A stretch of DNA of 64,000 nucleotides, from NCBI GenBank assembly GCA_034406715.1, contig CP137866.1:620001-684000 (forward strand), in the 5' to 3' direction. Below the pieces are notes generated by a model. That model saw only the letters and a list, made by a program, of their open reading frames with translations, was not told the origin of the DNA and ran no database searches. The translations under genes were made by a program, and so were the position numbers. Numbering within the stretch: position 1 is the stretch's first letter; the number at the start of each line of letters is the position of its first letter. Origin of the DNA: Rhodotorula mucilaginosa. Its lineage: Eukaryota; Basidiomycota; Microbotryomycetes; Sporidiobolales; Sporidiobolaceae. Of this stretch, positions 33,992-45,266 are shown piece by piece.

Positions 33992-34267
33992 ATGGATTCG
34001 CGGGTCTACCCAGGACGCCCCATGCACGATCTCGCCGAGGAGTACTTGAAACCGCTCAAGCCGGAACGCTGGATTGCCTCGCGCGCCGCCACATCATCCA
34101 GCGGAGGGGCTGTAGTCTGGGATCTCCTCGCAAGTACACGAGTGACTTTGCAAGCACTCGTCCACCTGTACTGTCCATTCCCGGCCGGAAAATCCCTCGT
34201 CGCTCTCCTCGAGCTCAATATTCGAGCTGTCTCGAAACCCCAGCTGGGCGCAATCGTTGGAAGCTGA
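33992..34267 (+). CDS. Small intronless hypothetical protein (91 aa)
   Basis: Single open frame from MDSRVYPGRPMHDLAEEYLK to QLGAIVGS, with a Kozak-like context (CGACGATGG). Balanced composition (LKPLKPERWI, VVWDLLAST, LVALLELNIRAV) is more protein-like than nearby frames. It lies 232 bp after the scramblase stop on the same strand. I do not recognise a family, and it lacks introns, unusual here. It could also be an exon of a longer gene or chance. Confidence 0.4.
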   Translation: MDSRVYPGRPMHDLAEEYLKPLKPERWIASRAATSSSGGAVVWDLLASTRVTLQALVHLYCPFPAGKSLVALLELNIRAVSKPQLGAIVGS

Positions 34268-35267
34268 CTAGAGCTTGTTCTTGAGAAATGCACCAAAGGG
34301 AGAGCGAGGAAACAAATAAAGAGAAAGTTGAAATTTCTGTCGAGGTCGGTTGGCGGTCGCGTCTCGCTCGTCGCCGGCTTGTCCTCTCACCACACGCTCA
34401 CCCAGGACGCTCTCGCTCTCCGACGCTGTCAATCCAGCTCGACGCGCATTCTGCTTGCACTCACGGTCAGTCCTGCTCTCACCTCTTCCCGCTGCCGCTG
34501 GCCTGCCCCTGCGTCCTTGTCCGGATCTCGAGGTGTCGGACGATGTGAAAATAACTCGAATACAGGAAGTGCCGGCTGAATTCGCTCGCGGGACAACATA
34601 CACAAGGGACTGGAGCACAGCTCGCACTTTTCTCCTCCTCCTCTTCCTCGTAGCTCCCTAGCCCGGACCCGCTCTGGTGTTGGCTCCTTTCCACCGCTTT
34701 CGAGCTTGGGAGGGAGACGATGCCAGGGTCGGCGAAGGGAGAGGGGGTGCGAGGACGACGGAGGAAGGGTTGGGCGCGGGTTTCCAGTCCTGGTCCTTTG
34801 CGGGCGGTGATGCATACGAGGTTCTCTGACGGCCCTTCCGAGACTGGGACGCGGTGGCAGACCAGCTGGCGGCAGCTTTGGACCGTTCGTGCGCATGCTG
34901 ACCTCGCGTTGCCCTCTCCAGTTGACGTTGTGTAGATGCGCTGCTGTCTTGCCATGCAAAGTATGCTGTGCATTAGGGGACCGACTGGGAGAGAACGCGA
35001 GTGGGAAAATGTTTCTTTCGTCACGAGAGCTCGGAGGCGAGGAACGAGAGACGAGTTTGGTCTAGAGCAGGTGACCCGCTGCCTTGTTCGTTTCGGAGTC
35101 TAGCTCGCCCAGTCCGGACTGCTTTGCCGTCCCTCTGCCCCGTCACCACGTCGTTCCTGCTGTACGCCGCTGAGCGCCAGGGACTCGTTACCACTCGCAT
35201 CTTCGTCCGCCCGTTCTCGTTCTCGCCTTCGCAGACCGCTTTCGCAGCCCGCCGTCGTAGTCAAGCC
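34268..35267. other. Intergenic, upstream of OLA1
   Basis: About 1 kb without a gene I can support. Open frames on the minus strand (34429-35024) are Ser/Arg-rich and unrecognised. The stretch just before 35268 (pyrimidine-rich, TTCGCAG) is likely OLA1 promoter and leader, possibly with a leader intron. Confidence 0.5.
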
Positions 35268-37384
35268 ATGCCGCCCAAGAGTGAGTCCCGTCCCAGGCCC
35301 TACACGGTCTCGACCCGCGCAAAGGAGTGCTGCACCAGCGAGACGATGCAGCACCGCCGCCTCCCTCTCTCGTGCTTCCCTGCCTCGGTCAGATCGCAAT
35401 GGGCGCCATGCTGACAATGTGCACTTGCAGAGGTCGTCGCCGAAAAGAAGGCCATGCTCGGCCGGCCCAGCAACAACTTGCAGGTCGGTGTCGTCGGCAT
35501 GCCCAACGTCGGAAAGAGTTCCCTCTTCAACATCCTCTCCCGCTGCGGTGCGTCCATCTGTAACGCTTGTGCAGCAGACAGATCACTAAACCAGACTCGC
35601 CCTGTGCAGATCTTGGAAAGGTCGCCAACTTCCCCTAGTTCGTCTCGACCTTTCGTCATCGTCAAAAAAGCAATCCTTCTGTCCAACATGCAGGCTGACC
35701 CTTTTGCCGTCTGCGTTTAGCGCTACCATCGAGCCGGAAGAGGCCCGTGTCTCGGTTCCGGATGGTCAGTCCGCGAAACTTCCGGCGGCAAAGAGACATT
35801 CCGAACCCCGCTGATCCCCTCCCCTTGCCTGCGCACCGCAGAGCGATTCGACTGGCTGGTCCAGCTCTACAAGCCCAAGTCTGAAGTCCCCGCATTCCTT
35901 ACCTGTGTCGACATTGCCGGTCTCACCAAGGGCGCCTCGACCGGTGCCGGTCTCGGAAACAACTTCTTGGCCAACGTCCGCGCCGTCGACGGTATCTTCC
36001 AGGTCGTTCGTGAGTTTGCCCGTGGCCCCTGCGAGACCTGTCGAGTTTTGCCGACTGACTGAATAATTCTGTCACTACTCAGGTGCCTTTGACGACGCCG
36101 ACGTGATCCACGTCGAGGGCGACGTCGACCCGATCCGCGACATGGAGATTATCCAGCAGGAGCTCCAGTGCGTGCCCCCTTTCCCCGATACTCTATAAGA
36201 AGCGACATGAACTGATGCTTGCGAATCAGGCTCAAGGACGCCGAGTGGGTGGAGAAGAAGCAGGACTCGCTGAAGAAGTCCCTGCGTGGCGCGACCGGTA
36301 CTGCCAACCTGAAGGACAAGGCATTGAAGGAGGAGCTTGTGAGGGCCGACAAGGTGCCCGTCTTTGAGACGAGGCTGTATACTGACAACCGTGTTGGTGG
36401 CAACAGGACACGGTCACCAAGGTTCTCGAGCTGCTCAAGTCTGGAAAGGATGTCCGCAAGGGTACTTGGTCCAACAAGGAGGCAAGTTCCTCACCCCTGT
36501 GTGCTGTTCGAGGCGGACTTGGAGGTGGCTAACGCACTTGCGAGCTCTCAACAGATCGACGTCATCAACGACCTCATGCTCCTCACCGCCAAGCCCGTCA
36601 CCTACCTCGTCAACCTGTCTGAGCGCGACTACATCCGCAAGAAGAACAAGTGGCTCCCCAAGATCAAGGCTTGGATCGACGAGCACGCGCCGGGCGACAT
36701 CCTGCTGCCGTTCTCGGTCGCGCTCGAGGAGCGCCTCGCGACCGAGTTTGTCAACAACCCGGAGGGCCTGAAGGAGGAGCTCGAGAAGCTCGGCACTGCC
36801 AGTCAGATGGGCAAGATCATGAAGACTGGCTACCAGATGCTTAGCGTCAGTCCGCCTTTGGCTTCTTCTCGGCTAACTCGCGAGACTCGCGCGACTCGCG
36901 CGACGTCCCTTGGGGATTCGAGGCTTGACCGGATCTGACGATACTTCTTCGGGCGCACAGCTCATCCACTACTTCACTTGCGGTCCGGACGAGGTCCGCG
37001 CGTGGACTATCCGGGACGGCACCCTCGCACCAAAGGCCGCCGGTGTCATCCAGTACGTTCTTTTCCCGCCTTTCGAGGAGAGAGAAAAGAGTCGAATAAA
37101 TCGCCTGACCTTCTGTGATTGTGATTATCGCGTGCAGCACCGACTTTGAGAAGACGTTTGTTTGCGGTGACATCATGACCTTTGAGGACCTCAAGGAGTA
37201 CGGCTCCGAAGCTGCAGTCAAGGCGGTGCGTCCTCTTCATTTCCGCTCTTGGTCTGTCTCCCTCGCTCGTCGCTGACGCTGCTTTCGTACCCCTTACTAC
37301 CAACAGGCGGGCAAGCAGGCGCAGAAGGGCAAGACGTTCGAGATGACCGACGGCTTGATCGCATATTGGCACTCGGGCAAGTAG
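35268..37384 (+). CDS. OLA1: Obg-like ATPase 1 (OLA1/YchF family)
   Basis: Cytosolic P-loop ATPase bound to ribosomes and stress responses. Twelve exons: 35268-35280, 35431-35547, 35610-35637, 35721-35764, 35842-36009, 36083-36167, 36230-36338, 36407-36481, 36555-36845, 36961-37052, 37138-37225, 37307-37384; 395 aa, exactly family size. G1 is [10 protein letters not shown]3 DIAGL, and the G4 site is NLSE instead of NKxD, which explains ATP over GTP specificity in this family. The TGS domain covers [17 protein letters not shown] to [20 protein letters not shown]. The first coding exon is 13 nt. The intron after 36481 starts with GCAAGT, a GC-AG intron, because no in-phase GT is available. Confidence 0.97.
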
Positions 37385-37968
37385 ATTGTCGTCCGATGTC
37401 GGTAGTGTAGATGTAAAAATGCGCAGCGCCCGGCTCACCCTGCATTGCCACGCGCCTATTCGCAAACACACGAATGCGCACGAGGACCGGACAGCGACAG
37501 CGTCAGCAATACGCTCTTCACTGGGTGTTTGAACAGGCTTGCTCTGATGGCTTTCAGCTGCAAAATGCACGTCTGTCGGATGTTACACGAGCAGGCGTGC
37601 GCCGTGGCGGCCTGACAACGCGGAAGTGTGGTCATACCGGAGTCAGCACGCCTACAAGGTAACCTGTGAAGCAAGAAAGTATTGTATGCGGACTCATGGA
37701 ACCGGCGGAAGTATTCGCAGATGCTGCGCCTTTCTGCGATGCGCAACGCCCGGTCTCCTTTCTGTTCTTTGCACATATCTGCTTGCTTCCGTCAAGCTTG
37801 AAGGAATGGGTCAACTGGTAACGTACACAGCCACGTGCCTCTCTAAGAGCATTCATACGATTCTGACGTCGTCGCAAAGAGAGGTTGCATGCAAGATAGT
37901 CAGGATTTGTACGTGCTCGACTACGACCGTTCGCTTATCTCCACAACGAGCACCGACGGGGCACTCTT
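37385..37968. other. Convergent intergenic region OLA1 / LIM protein
   Basis: Two stop codons face each other across 584 bp. AT-richer than the genes and without coding signal. Confidence 0.5.
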
Positions 37969-40186
37969 TCAGCGCCAGGTGACTATGGTCTGCCGTTTAC
38001 GACTGCGTTCGGCTTGAGAGCGGGCTGCCGACACGGACGCATCCCACGGCGGGCAGAATCGCTGTGCGCCGCTAAAGTGCTCGTCGCAGAATGGGCGTCC
38101 CTCCACGATATAGTGGAAGTCGAGCAGCGGTCGACGACAAGACGGCTCGGAGCAATTGAAGCAAGTCGGGTGATCTGCAGGGCCTCGCGAGTGAGCGCAT
38201 GCTTCGAGTGCCTCGGAAGCTCCCAAGGAAAGACGGAAAGGGAACTTACACCGGCCACCGCCGCCGTTCTCCTCGCCCATGAGGCTGACGCACGACCCTT
38301 CGATCGGTCGTCCACAGTCGGCCGCCGCACACAGCGAACCGTTCAGAGCGTGGTAGTCATTTTGGCAGTACGGTTTGCCGTCGCTTTTTGTCGGACCGCA
38401 GTGTCTGTCAGTACAGAGGCACGCAAGAGAAGAGTTTATGAGCGACTTCAGGACTCACAAGACGTAGAACTCGCCGTCCGGAAACTTTGCCGAGCATTCG
38501 AAGCAGCCAAAGCAATCGGCGTGGTACTTGCCCGTGACCTTGCCGTCCGAGCTAGTGACTGCGCCGCCTTCGATCGGCCTGCAACACTTCCGGCACTTGG
38601 GCAGGAAGCGGTCGGCGTAGCACGGTCGGCAGAACGCCTGCCCGTCGCCGGCGCGGCGGAGGTCGTTTGCGGTGGCGAGGGGGGCGCGACAAACCGCGCA
38701 AGTGATCGAATCCTGGTGGGCAAGATGTGATGGCACCTGCCGGTTTTCGAAACTGTCCTGTCGCGTCGGGAGCCGCCTCGATTCCGGCGTTGGCGAGCGT
38801 GCCGTCAGAGGCTGCGGTGGCTGCTGTTCCGTCCCGAGTATTGGGCTATGCGCGTCTTGAGTGTCGCCAAACCCTCGGATCATCAATCCCGCTGCGCCCT
38901 CATCGACGACGGCATCGTCCTCGGCGAGCAGCTGCAAATCGGCGAGACAAGCGTCGAGGCCCGAAGGAGAAGCAGGATCGTCCCTCGTACGGGAGGTATA
39001 GGACGCAGGTGTCGACGGAACAGTCAAGCCCGCCAGGTCCGCCGGAGAAGAGTAGGACGCCGTGAGAGTGTGATGCTGATGCGGCGAATGTAAATAAGGC
39101 GAAGAATCTTCGTTGTCGTCGTCATCGTCGAAGGCAGCGTACGCGAGATAAGTCGATTCGACGAGCTCCCGCCGCGAAGGGCTTTGACGCGGGGCTGGCT
39201 GGTGGGAGTGGTCCTGATCCCGGTCTTCTTGAGCTTGAGGAGAATCCGAAAACGGCTGATACGCCTCTCCGTGCGGCGACCTCGGGCGCGGCAGGCTGTT
39301 TTTCCGAACTGGGTAGCTTGGCGCCGGCGGACTCAGCAGAGGTTCTGATCTCGAAGTCGACATGGTCGCATTGTGGTCCGGGGCCGCTAATCTCGGTGAC
39401 CTCTCTGCGCTGTAAGACGGCTGAGAGAGGTTGGCGAGCGCGAGCCGAGGCGATCGCGGGATCGCGGAACCGACTTGACCGGCCGCTGCTGCCGCTTCGT
39501 TGTTGGCACCGCTCGTATCGACCATCTTCTGATAGCGCTCGAAGAAAGGGAGGCGCGAGTTGCTGGTTGCCGAGTTCGGCGATGGCGAGACGGGAGAGCG
39601 AGGCATAGAGAGGGCAGGAGAGCGAGGTGCGGCGTTGTTTTCGCCTGTCCAAGAATGAGCACGTCAGACCCGAATCCGATACCATACAGGAGTGGTAGAG
39701 AACCTCACTGTTGTCGTAGTCGCGGTCGGGATTCGTCACGCGCAGCCTAGCGCTCCTCTCTCCCCCTTCGACGTCCACCTTGAGCGAGCGCAAGTTCCTC
39801 CCCGCCTGGCAAACATGATCGCCCAGCTCTTCGAGCTCGACCATTTCCGAGCAGGAAGAGCACTTGATCCATTGCTGTTGTGCGGCTGCTGCCGGAGGCG
39901 GCGGCGGTGCGAGGTGTGTGGCGATCTGCAGAGGCTGAACTGCACCCCGCGGACGGCCCGTCGTCCACGCGTCCGCCGGACCGGAAGTTTCGTAGTACGC
40001 TTGCGCTCCCGTCGGGCTATGCTGTCGGAGCGCCTGTGAAGGCGGGAGGTATCGCCGCGGAGGGGAAGGACCGCTCGACGACGAATGCAGGGAGCGAGGC
40101 GGACGGTCCCACGCAGCGGCGTTTGACATGTACGGCATTCTCGGACCGCCGATGTTCGGTTGCGGCTGCACGTACTGGCTTGCCAT
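37969..40186 (-). CDS. LIM-domain protein (paxillin-like, Pxl1 type)
   Basis: Likely cytoskeletal or Rho-pathway adaptor. Exons 40186-39709, 39644-38459, 38404-38250 and 38174-37969; 674 aa. The first two thirds are disordered and Ser/Pro-rich, with one Cys pair near the start (IKCSSCSEMV), a polyproline stretch (HLAPPPPPAAAA) and the motif LPFFERYQKMVD. The C-terminal quarter has LIM zinc fingers: CAVCRAPL ... CRPCYADRFLPKCRKC, then HADCFGCFECSAKFPDGEFY and CGPTKSDGKPYCQNDYH, then HPTCFNCSEPSCRRPLLD with GRPFCDEHF. Arrangement and disordered N-terminus match fungal Pxl1 or related LIM proteins that act at the septum; that role is inferred. Confidence 0.87.
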
Positions 40187-40780
40187 TCCGACACAAGGAT
40201 TCTCCTGTTGCGCGCGAGTTGCGTAAGCATGGTTGCTGCAAGGGCCGGTCTCTTTGTCCCTCGGTCGTGTGCCATCGGGAAGGGCAACAAGCGACTGACC
40301 GGAGATCTGTAGATGTTCTCCTTTCCCTCAATCGAGTATGACCGTCTTCCCCGGTTGTCAGAGTCCTCCTATGCCGCTGGCTGCACGCCGGTCCGTCCGA
40401 GAAAGGGTCGAGCGGGCGAAATCGAGGGTCCTCTCCGTTCGGCGAAAGTCTCGGATTCTTGCGAGGCGCCGATCTAGCTCGGAGCGTGTCGATAGGCTGT
40501 CTTGATAGCCTGCTGCCCCGATTGCCGGCTCAGGTTGCTTGGATAGCGAGGAAGGGGCACAAGGGGATCGCGTCGCGGCGCCTCAATTCGGAAAGGCAAA
40601 GTGGGGGCGAGCGCGCTCGGCCGAGTGCCCGGCTGCAGCGCTGGCAACGATCAGGGCTATACTGTACTGTATATTTCGCGCACACCCCATTCAGCTACAT
40701 TCACTCCACTTGAATCAGTCGAATTTTTCCTCCCTGCCCAGCCGACCAACTCCTCCGCCCTCAAGCTCTCACCTGACTGC
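40187..40780. other. Intergenic, LIM promoter
   Basis: Between the LIM protein start and the Atg27-like stop, both on the minus strand. No gene seen. Confidence 0.5.
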
Positions 40781-42585
40781 TCAAACCAAGCTCCCCGTCG
40801 ACTTGCCGTTGCCGTTCTGTTGCTGCTGCTGCAGCTGCTGCGTCCCCGGCATCGCCAACGCCGCCTCATCCTCGTCTTCGTCCTCCTCATCTTCGAGCAG
40901 GCTGCCCCCTCCCGCGAGTGGGTTGTGCGGTTCCCGCGCCGACGGCGATTTGGCAGGCGGAGGAGGCGGCGCCGCGCCAGCACCGCCGGAGGCGGCAGAC
41001 GAGGCCTGCCACGCGGGCGAGGAGTAGTCCGGGCCGTGGTTGGCGCGCTGGGGAGCGACCGGAGCGGGCTGGTAGTTGTAGTTGTAGTTGTAGTCGCCAC
41101 CGCGGGAACCGCCGCGACGAGAATTGACGGCGTTGAAGACGTTCTGGACGACGTCGATGACCCACTGCGATGGGAAGAGCCGTGGTCAACTTGTGCGCTT
41201 CTGTGTAGGTGAGAAGGGAGGAAACTCACGATGCCGGCGACGACGACGCCGTCCTTGAGGGTACCGACGACACCCGCGAGGCCGTTACCGTCGGAACCGC
41301 TGCCGCCGAGAGTCTGACCGCCGCGTTTAACAAAGAAGCGGCGGTACGCAAAGATGCCTCCGCCGACGAGGACAGCGATCCAGAAGAGCCTAATTTTCGG
41401 CGGGAGATTTGCCTTGAAAGTCAGTCGTGTGAAGTGAACCATGCCGGACAGCTGCCGAGTAGAGGCTGCTAGGTCTAGGCAGTAGCACAGCCGCGGCCGA
41501 CTCACGAGACGATGATGCTCCAGATCGCGCCGAAGAAGCCGCCGCCCGAGACGGGGCAGGCGTACGGAGTCTTCATCACAAAGCTGCGCGCCAGACGGGT
41601 CGGACCGGGTCAGCCTCGCCCCATACTCATTCCAACACTCTCAAGACGTACAAGTAGCTGCAGTCATCGATCGAGTCGATCAGGGTGACCTTGTTGCTGC
41701 TGCCGATCCAAGTCTTGTCGCACTCGAGGTAGATGAGCGACGACCGCTTGGCGTTCGAGTTGGGGCACGTCGCGCCGTTCTTGTACGTCATCGAGAGTTG
41801 TCCGTTGTGGTACGACGGGGTGTGCGAGTACTCGCTGCGCGCCGAGGTGAGGTCGTTTGTTAGTCAGGGTGCTGCTATCAGCATTCGAGAGAGAATGGGC
41901 GGGAAACGCGAAGCGAAAAGTGGCGCACCCGAGCGAGATGCCGCCTCGCGTGTCTTCGATGTAGGCGCCATATCCTTGTGCGGCTGTGTGCGTGGGAGAG
42001 AGGGATGTCAAAAGACGGGTCTCGGAGGAGCAGCCGGAAAAGAGGGAGCTCTCACCTTCGACAGGCGAGGCCTGATCGGAAACTGCGAGTGAGGGACGGA
42101 ATCAGTCGTGATTCCGAGTGGCTTTTCTCGTGTGTCCGGGAGCGCTCGGCGGTGACTGACCTGGACCGCAAAAGTTGAGACTGATAGCGCCGCCGTCTGG
42201 ATTGCTCGCGACGTAGCTGTATGGGCGCCACGAGACGAAGCGTCAGCTGGTGTGGCGACGTCTCTCTCTCCTTTGATCAGCGTCTACTCACTCATCTGTA
42301 GGGATGCGTGAAGAGCGAGCGTTATCAGCGAGCGTGTCAAAGGTAGTACCCCACATGGAGAGACGGTCCTCGAGACGGAGGGGGCACAGCGAGCGACTCA
42401 CGCTTCTTGATGCGCAGTTCACGCAGGTCAAACTTTCCGATGCTGGACCCTTGGATGACGCACGGCGTGCTCGAAGCGGCGAGTGCGACCGACGCAGAGG
42501 CGAGGGCAGTGACAGCGGCGACGACGAGCGGCGACGACGACGCGCCGGCGAAGCGGTGAGCTCTTCGGGCAGCAGCGACGCGCAT
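40781..42585 (-). CDS. Atg27-like type I membrane protein
   Basis: Autophagy- and Golgi/endosome-type membrane protein with a mannose-6-phosphate-receptor-like lumenal domain. Proposed exons: 42585-42402, 42295-42292 (4 nt), 42216-42161, 42082-42056, 41974-41929, 41834-41652, 41583 to about 41511, 41412-41230, 41164-40781. A signal peptide (PLVVAAVTALASASVALA) precedes CVIQGSSIGKFDLRELR. The lumenal domain has paired Cys (ISLNFCG, TYKNGATCPN, DDCSYFFVMKTPYACP). The membrane helix is LFWIAVLVGGGIFAYRRFF, followed by a cytosolic tail rich in Asn/Tyr repeats, Pro and Gln (NYNYNYNYQPAPV). The junction just before the helix is uncertain: the good GTGAGT donor at 41505 leaves the wrong phase, so a GTCTCG donor at 41510 or a further small exon is needed. 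Confidence 0.8.
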
Positions 42586-42812
42586 GGTCAGGGTTGGCAG
42601 TAGCTAGACGAGTGTCTGCCCGAAGCAAGCGTCTATGCCGGACCGCGAGCGAGAGAGCCGAGGGAGCTAATTGCGTGGTTTGTAATGGTTGATTACAGTT
42701 GGCGGTTGTATTCGAGCGAGCCAATCGGACGCGAGGCGGTCGCTCCGAGGTCGAGGTCGAGGTCGAGACTGCTCGCCACTCGCTGTGCTCGCCTGTCGCT
42801 GTACTCGCAGGA

Positions 42813-44833
42813 ATGCTCTTCAGGGCCGCTCAACGCTTTGCCGCTGCCCCGCGCGCGGCGCTGCTCTCGCGGGCTCTCGCAACCGAGGCTGCCGCTCGCC
42901 CGCCTCAGTCTCGTCAATACGCCGCCGTCGAAGACTTGCACCACCGCACCGCAGAGGAGATCCTGCAGGAACGAGATGCCGCCAAAGCTTCCGGTGAGCT
43001 ACTCTCTCCCCACGACCACGAGATGGAGTATTCGCCGAGCGAGCGGCGGCCCTGCCGATGTCGAGGGGGAACCCCTTTCCTCGCCATCGGCCGACACTGC
43101 GGGATACGGCGGCCCGGGAAGAAGACCTATATGGAGTGCGCAAGGGCCTACGGACCCGATCGAGATTGAGGCTCTGCAGAGGCGACGTCCGGCGGACATG
43201 ATGGACCGACCATTCGGCGGAAAGGAGAAGTTTCGGTTGAGGCCCTGTCTAAAAACGGTTTCGAGTGCCAAGCCTCCACAGCGTCCCTTAAGACTCGCTA
43301 TGTGGTCCAAAGTATCGTGTGGAGTCGAAAAGACACTGACAACTGCTCGATTCGCCCCTCGAAACCGGAAAAAAAGCGATGCGCCACTTCACCCTCAACT
43401 TTGGCCCGCAGCACCCAGCCGCGCACGGTGTGCTCCGCCTCATCCTCGAACTGAACGGCGAAGAGATTCTCCGCGCCGACCCGCATATCGGCCTCTTGCA
43501 CCGCGGAACCGAAAAGCTCATCGAGTACAAGAACTACACCCAAGCGCTTCCGTACTTTGACCGCCTCGACTACGTCTCGATGATGACCAACGAGCTCTGC
43601 TACTCGCGTGCCGTCGAGAACCTCCTCAACATTGGTGCGTGGGGGTCCTTTCACAGCGCCCGAACGAACTAGACGGATTCCGGAAAACTGACCGATTTCG
43701 CCCTCTCAGAGGTTCCCGAGCGTGCCAAGTGGATCCGTACCCTCTTCGGCGAGATCACCCGTATCCTGAACCACCTCATGGCCGTCTTGACCCACGCGAT
43801 GGGTGCGTCACGAGTCCCCGCCGAAATTTCAACTCTCACCCTCAAAACTGACTCTTGGCCCGACGGACAGACGTCGGCGCGTTGACGCCTTTCCTGTGGG
43901 GTTTCGAGGAGCGTGAAAAGTTGATGGAGTTCTACGAGCGCGTCTCGGGTGCGCGGCTCCACGCGGCCTACGTCCGCCCGGGCGGAGTCGCGTACGACCT
44001 GCCGCACGGCCTCCTCGAGGACATCTACAAGTGGGCGACCGCCTTCTCGCAGCGCGTCGACGAGGTCGAAGAGGTCGTCACCGGCAACCGAATCTGGAAG
44101 CAGCGCACGGTCGGGATCGGTCCCGTCACGGCGCAGCAGGCGCTCGACTACTCGTTCTCGGGCGTCATGCTCCGCGGTTCCGGCATCCCGTGGGACATCC
44201 GCAAGGTCGCGCCGTACGACGCGTACGACAAGGTCGAGTTTGACATCCCCGTCGGCAAGAACGGTGACTGCTACGACCGCTACCTGTGCCGAGTCGAAGA
44301 GTTCCGCCAGTCGCTCCGCATCATCTACCAGTGCCTCGACAAGATGCCTGCCGGTCAGATCAAGGTCGACGACCACAAGATTGTGCCGCCGCCCCGTGCC
44401 TCGATGAAGGAGTCGATGGAGTCGTCAGTCCCGCCCGCTTTCCTCCTTCTCTTCACGTGGATCAAGGGTGCTAACTCGGTCAAACTTGCGCGCGCAGGCT
44501 CATCCACCACTTCAAGCTCTTCTCGGAGGGCTACTCGGTCCCGCCTGGCGAGACCTACTCGGCGATCGAGGCCCCCAAGGGAGAGATGGGTGTCTACCTC
44601 GTTTCGGACGGTTCGAACCGGCCATACCGGTGCAAGATCCGCGCGCCCGGGTTCGCTCACTTGGCCGGTGCGTGGTCTCTCCTTCTCGCTCTCGCACCGA
44701 CACCGATTGCTGACGCTGGCGGACCTTCTTGTTCCGGGCAGGCTCCGACTTTATGGCTCGCGGCGCATTCCTGCCCGACATGGTCACCATCATCGGAACC
44801 ATGGACTTGGTGTTCGGAGAAGTCGACCGATAA
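42813..44833 (+). CDS. NADH:ubiquinone oxidoreductase 49-kDa subunit (NDUFS2)
   Basis: Core complex I subunit forming part of the quinone site. Exons 42813-42993, 43377-43634, 43710-43802, 43871-44423, 44498-44667 and 44742-44833; 448 aa. The presequence is [20 protein letters not shown]. The mature part is highly conserved: [75 protein letters not shown], and the end [18 protein letters not shown]. The first intron is unusually long (383 nt) and uses a purine-rich acceptor (AAAAAAAG at 43376). It is the only junction I found that keeps frame, so extra short exons inside it are possible. Confidence 0.94.
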
Positions 44834-45266
44834 AGCGATTTCGAGGCGTTCACGTCGTTTCTCCCCGATGTAGAAGGCGAATCACCGTGTAGGATAATCA
44901 TGTTTTTCTGTCTCTCTCTGCGCGGTCGCGCTTTCACGATGAGAGACAGGCTCTGTTTTCTGGTCTTCTGTCTAGACCGGCGTCGTACCGATCGCTTGAG
45001 CGTTCTTGATGCTCTCCTGGACCAGCTCTTGCAACGACACTCTCTCGGCTGCGCATGCAAGGCGCCTCTGTTCACCGTCTCACCAGCTTCGTGACAGGCC
45101 TGGGCCGATGCGCGCCATTGCGGTGATACTTTGTTCGCGTTAGGCCGCAGATCTATCGACAGCTCCCACCTCTCGGCGCCTTAATCGCATGTCTATCCGC
45201 GTTCCGGGCGGCAACTGGTATGCACCCATACCAACTTTATGCGGACAAGCAACGTCAGCGGAAGCG
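44834..45266. other. Convergent intergenic region NDUFS2 / P450
   Basis: No coding signal seen between the two stop codons. Confidence 0.5.

Noticed and set aside
34429-35024. Two overlapping minus-strand open frames upstream of OLA1
   Set aside because: Arg/Ser/Pro-rich, overlapping each other in different frames, with no domain.
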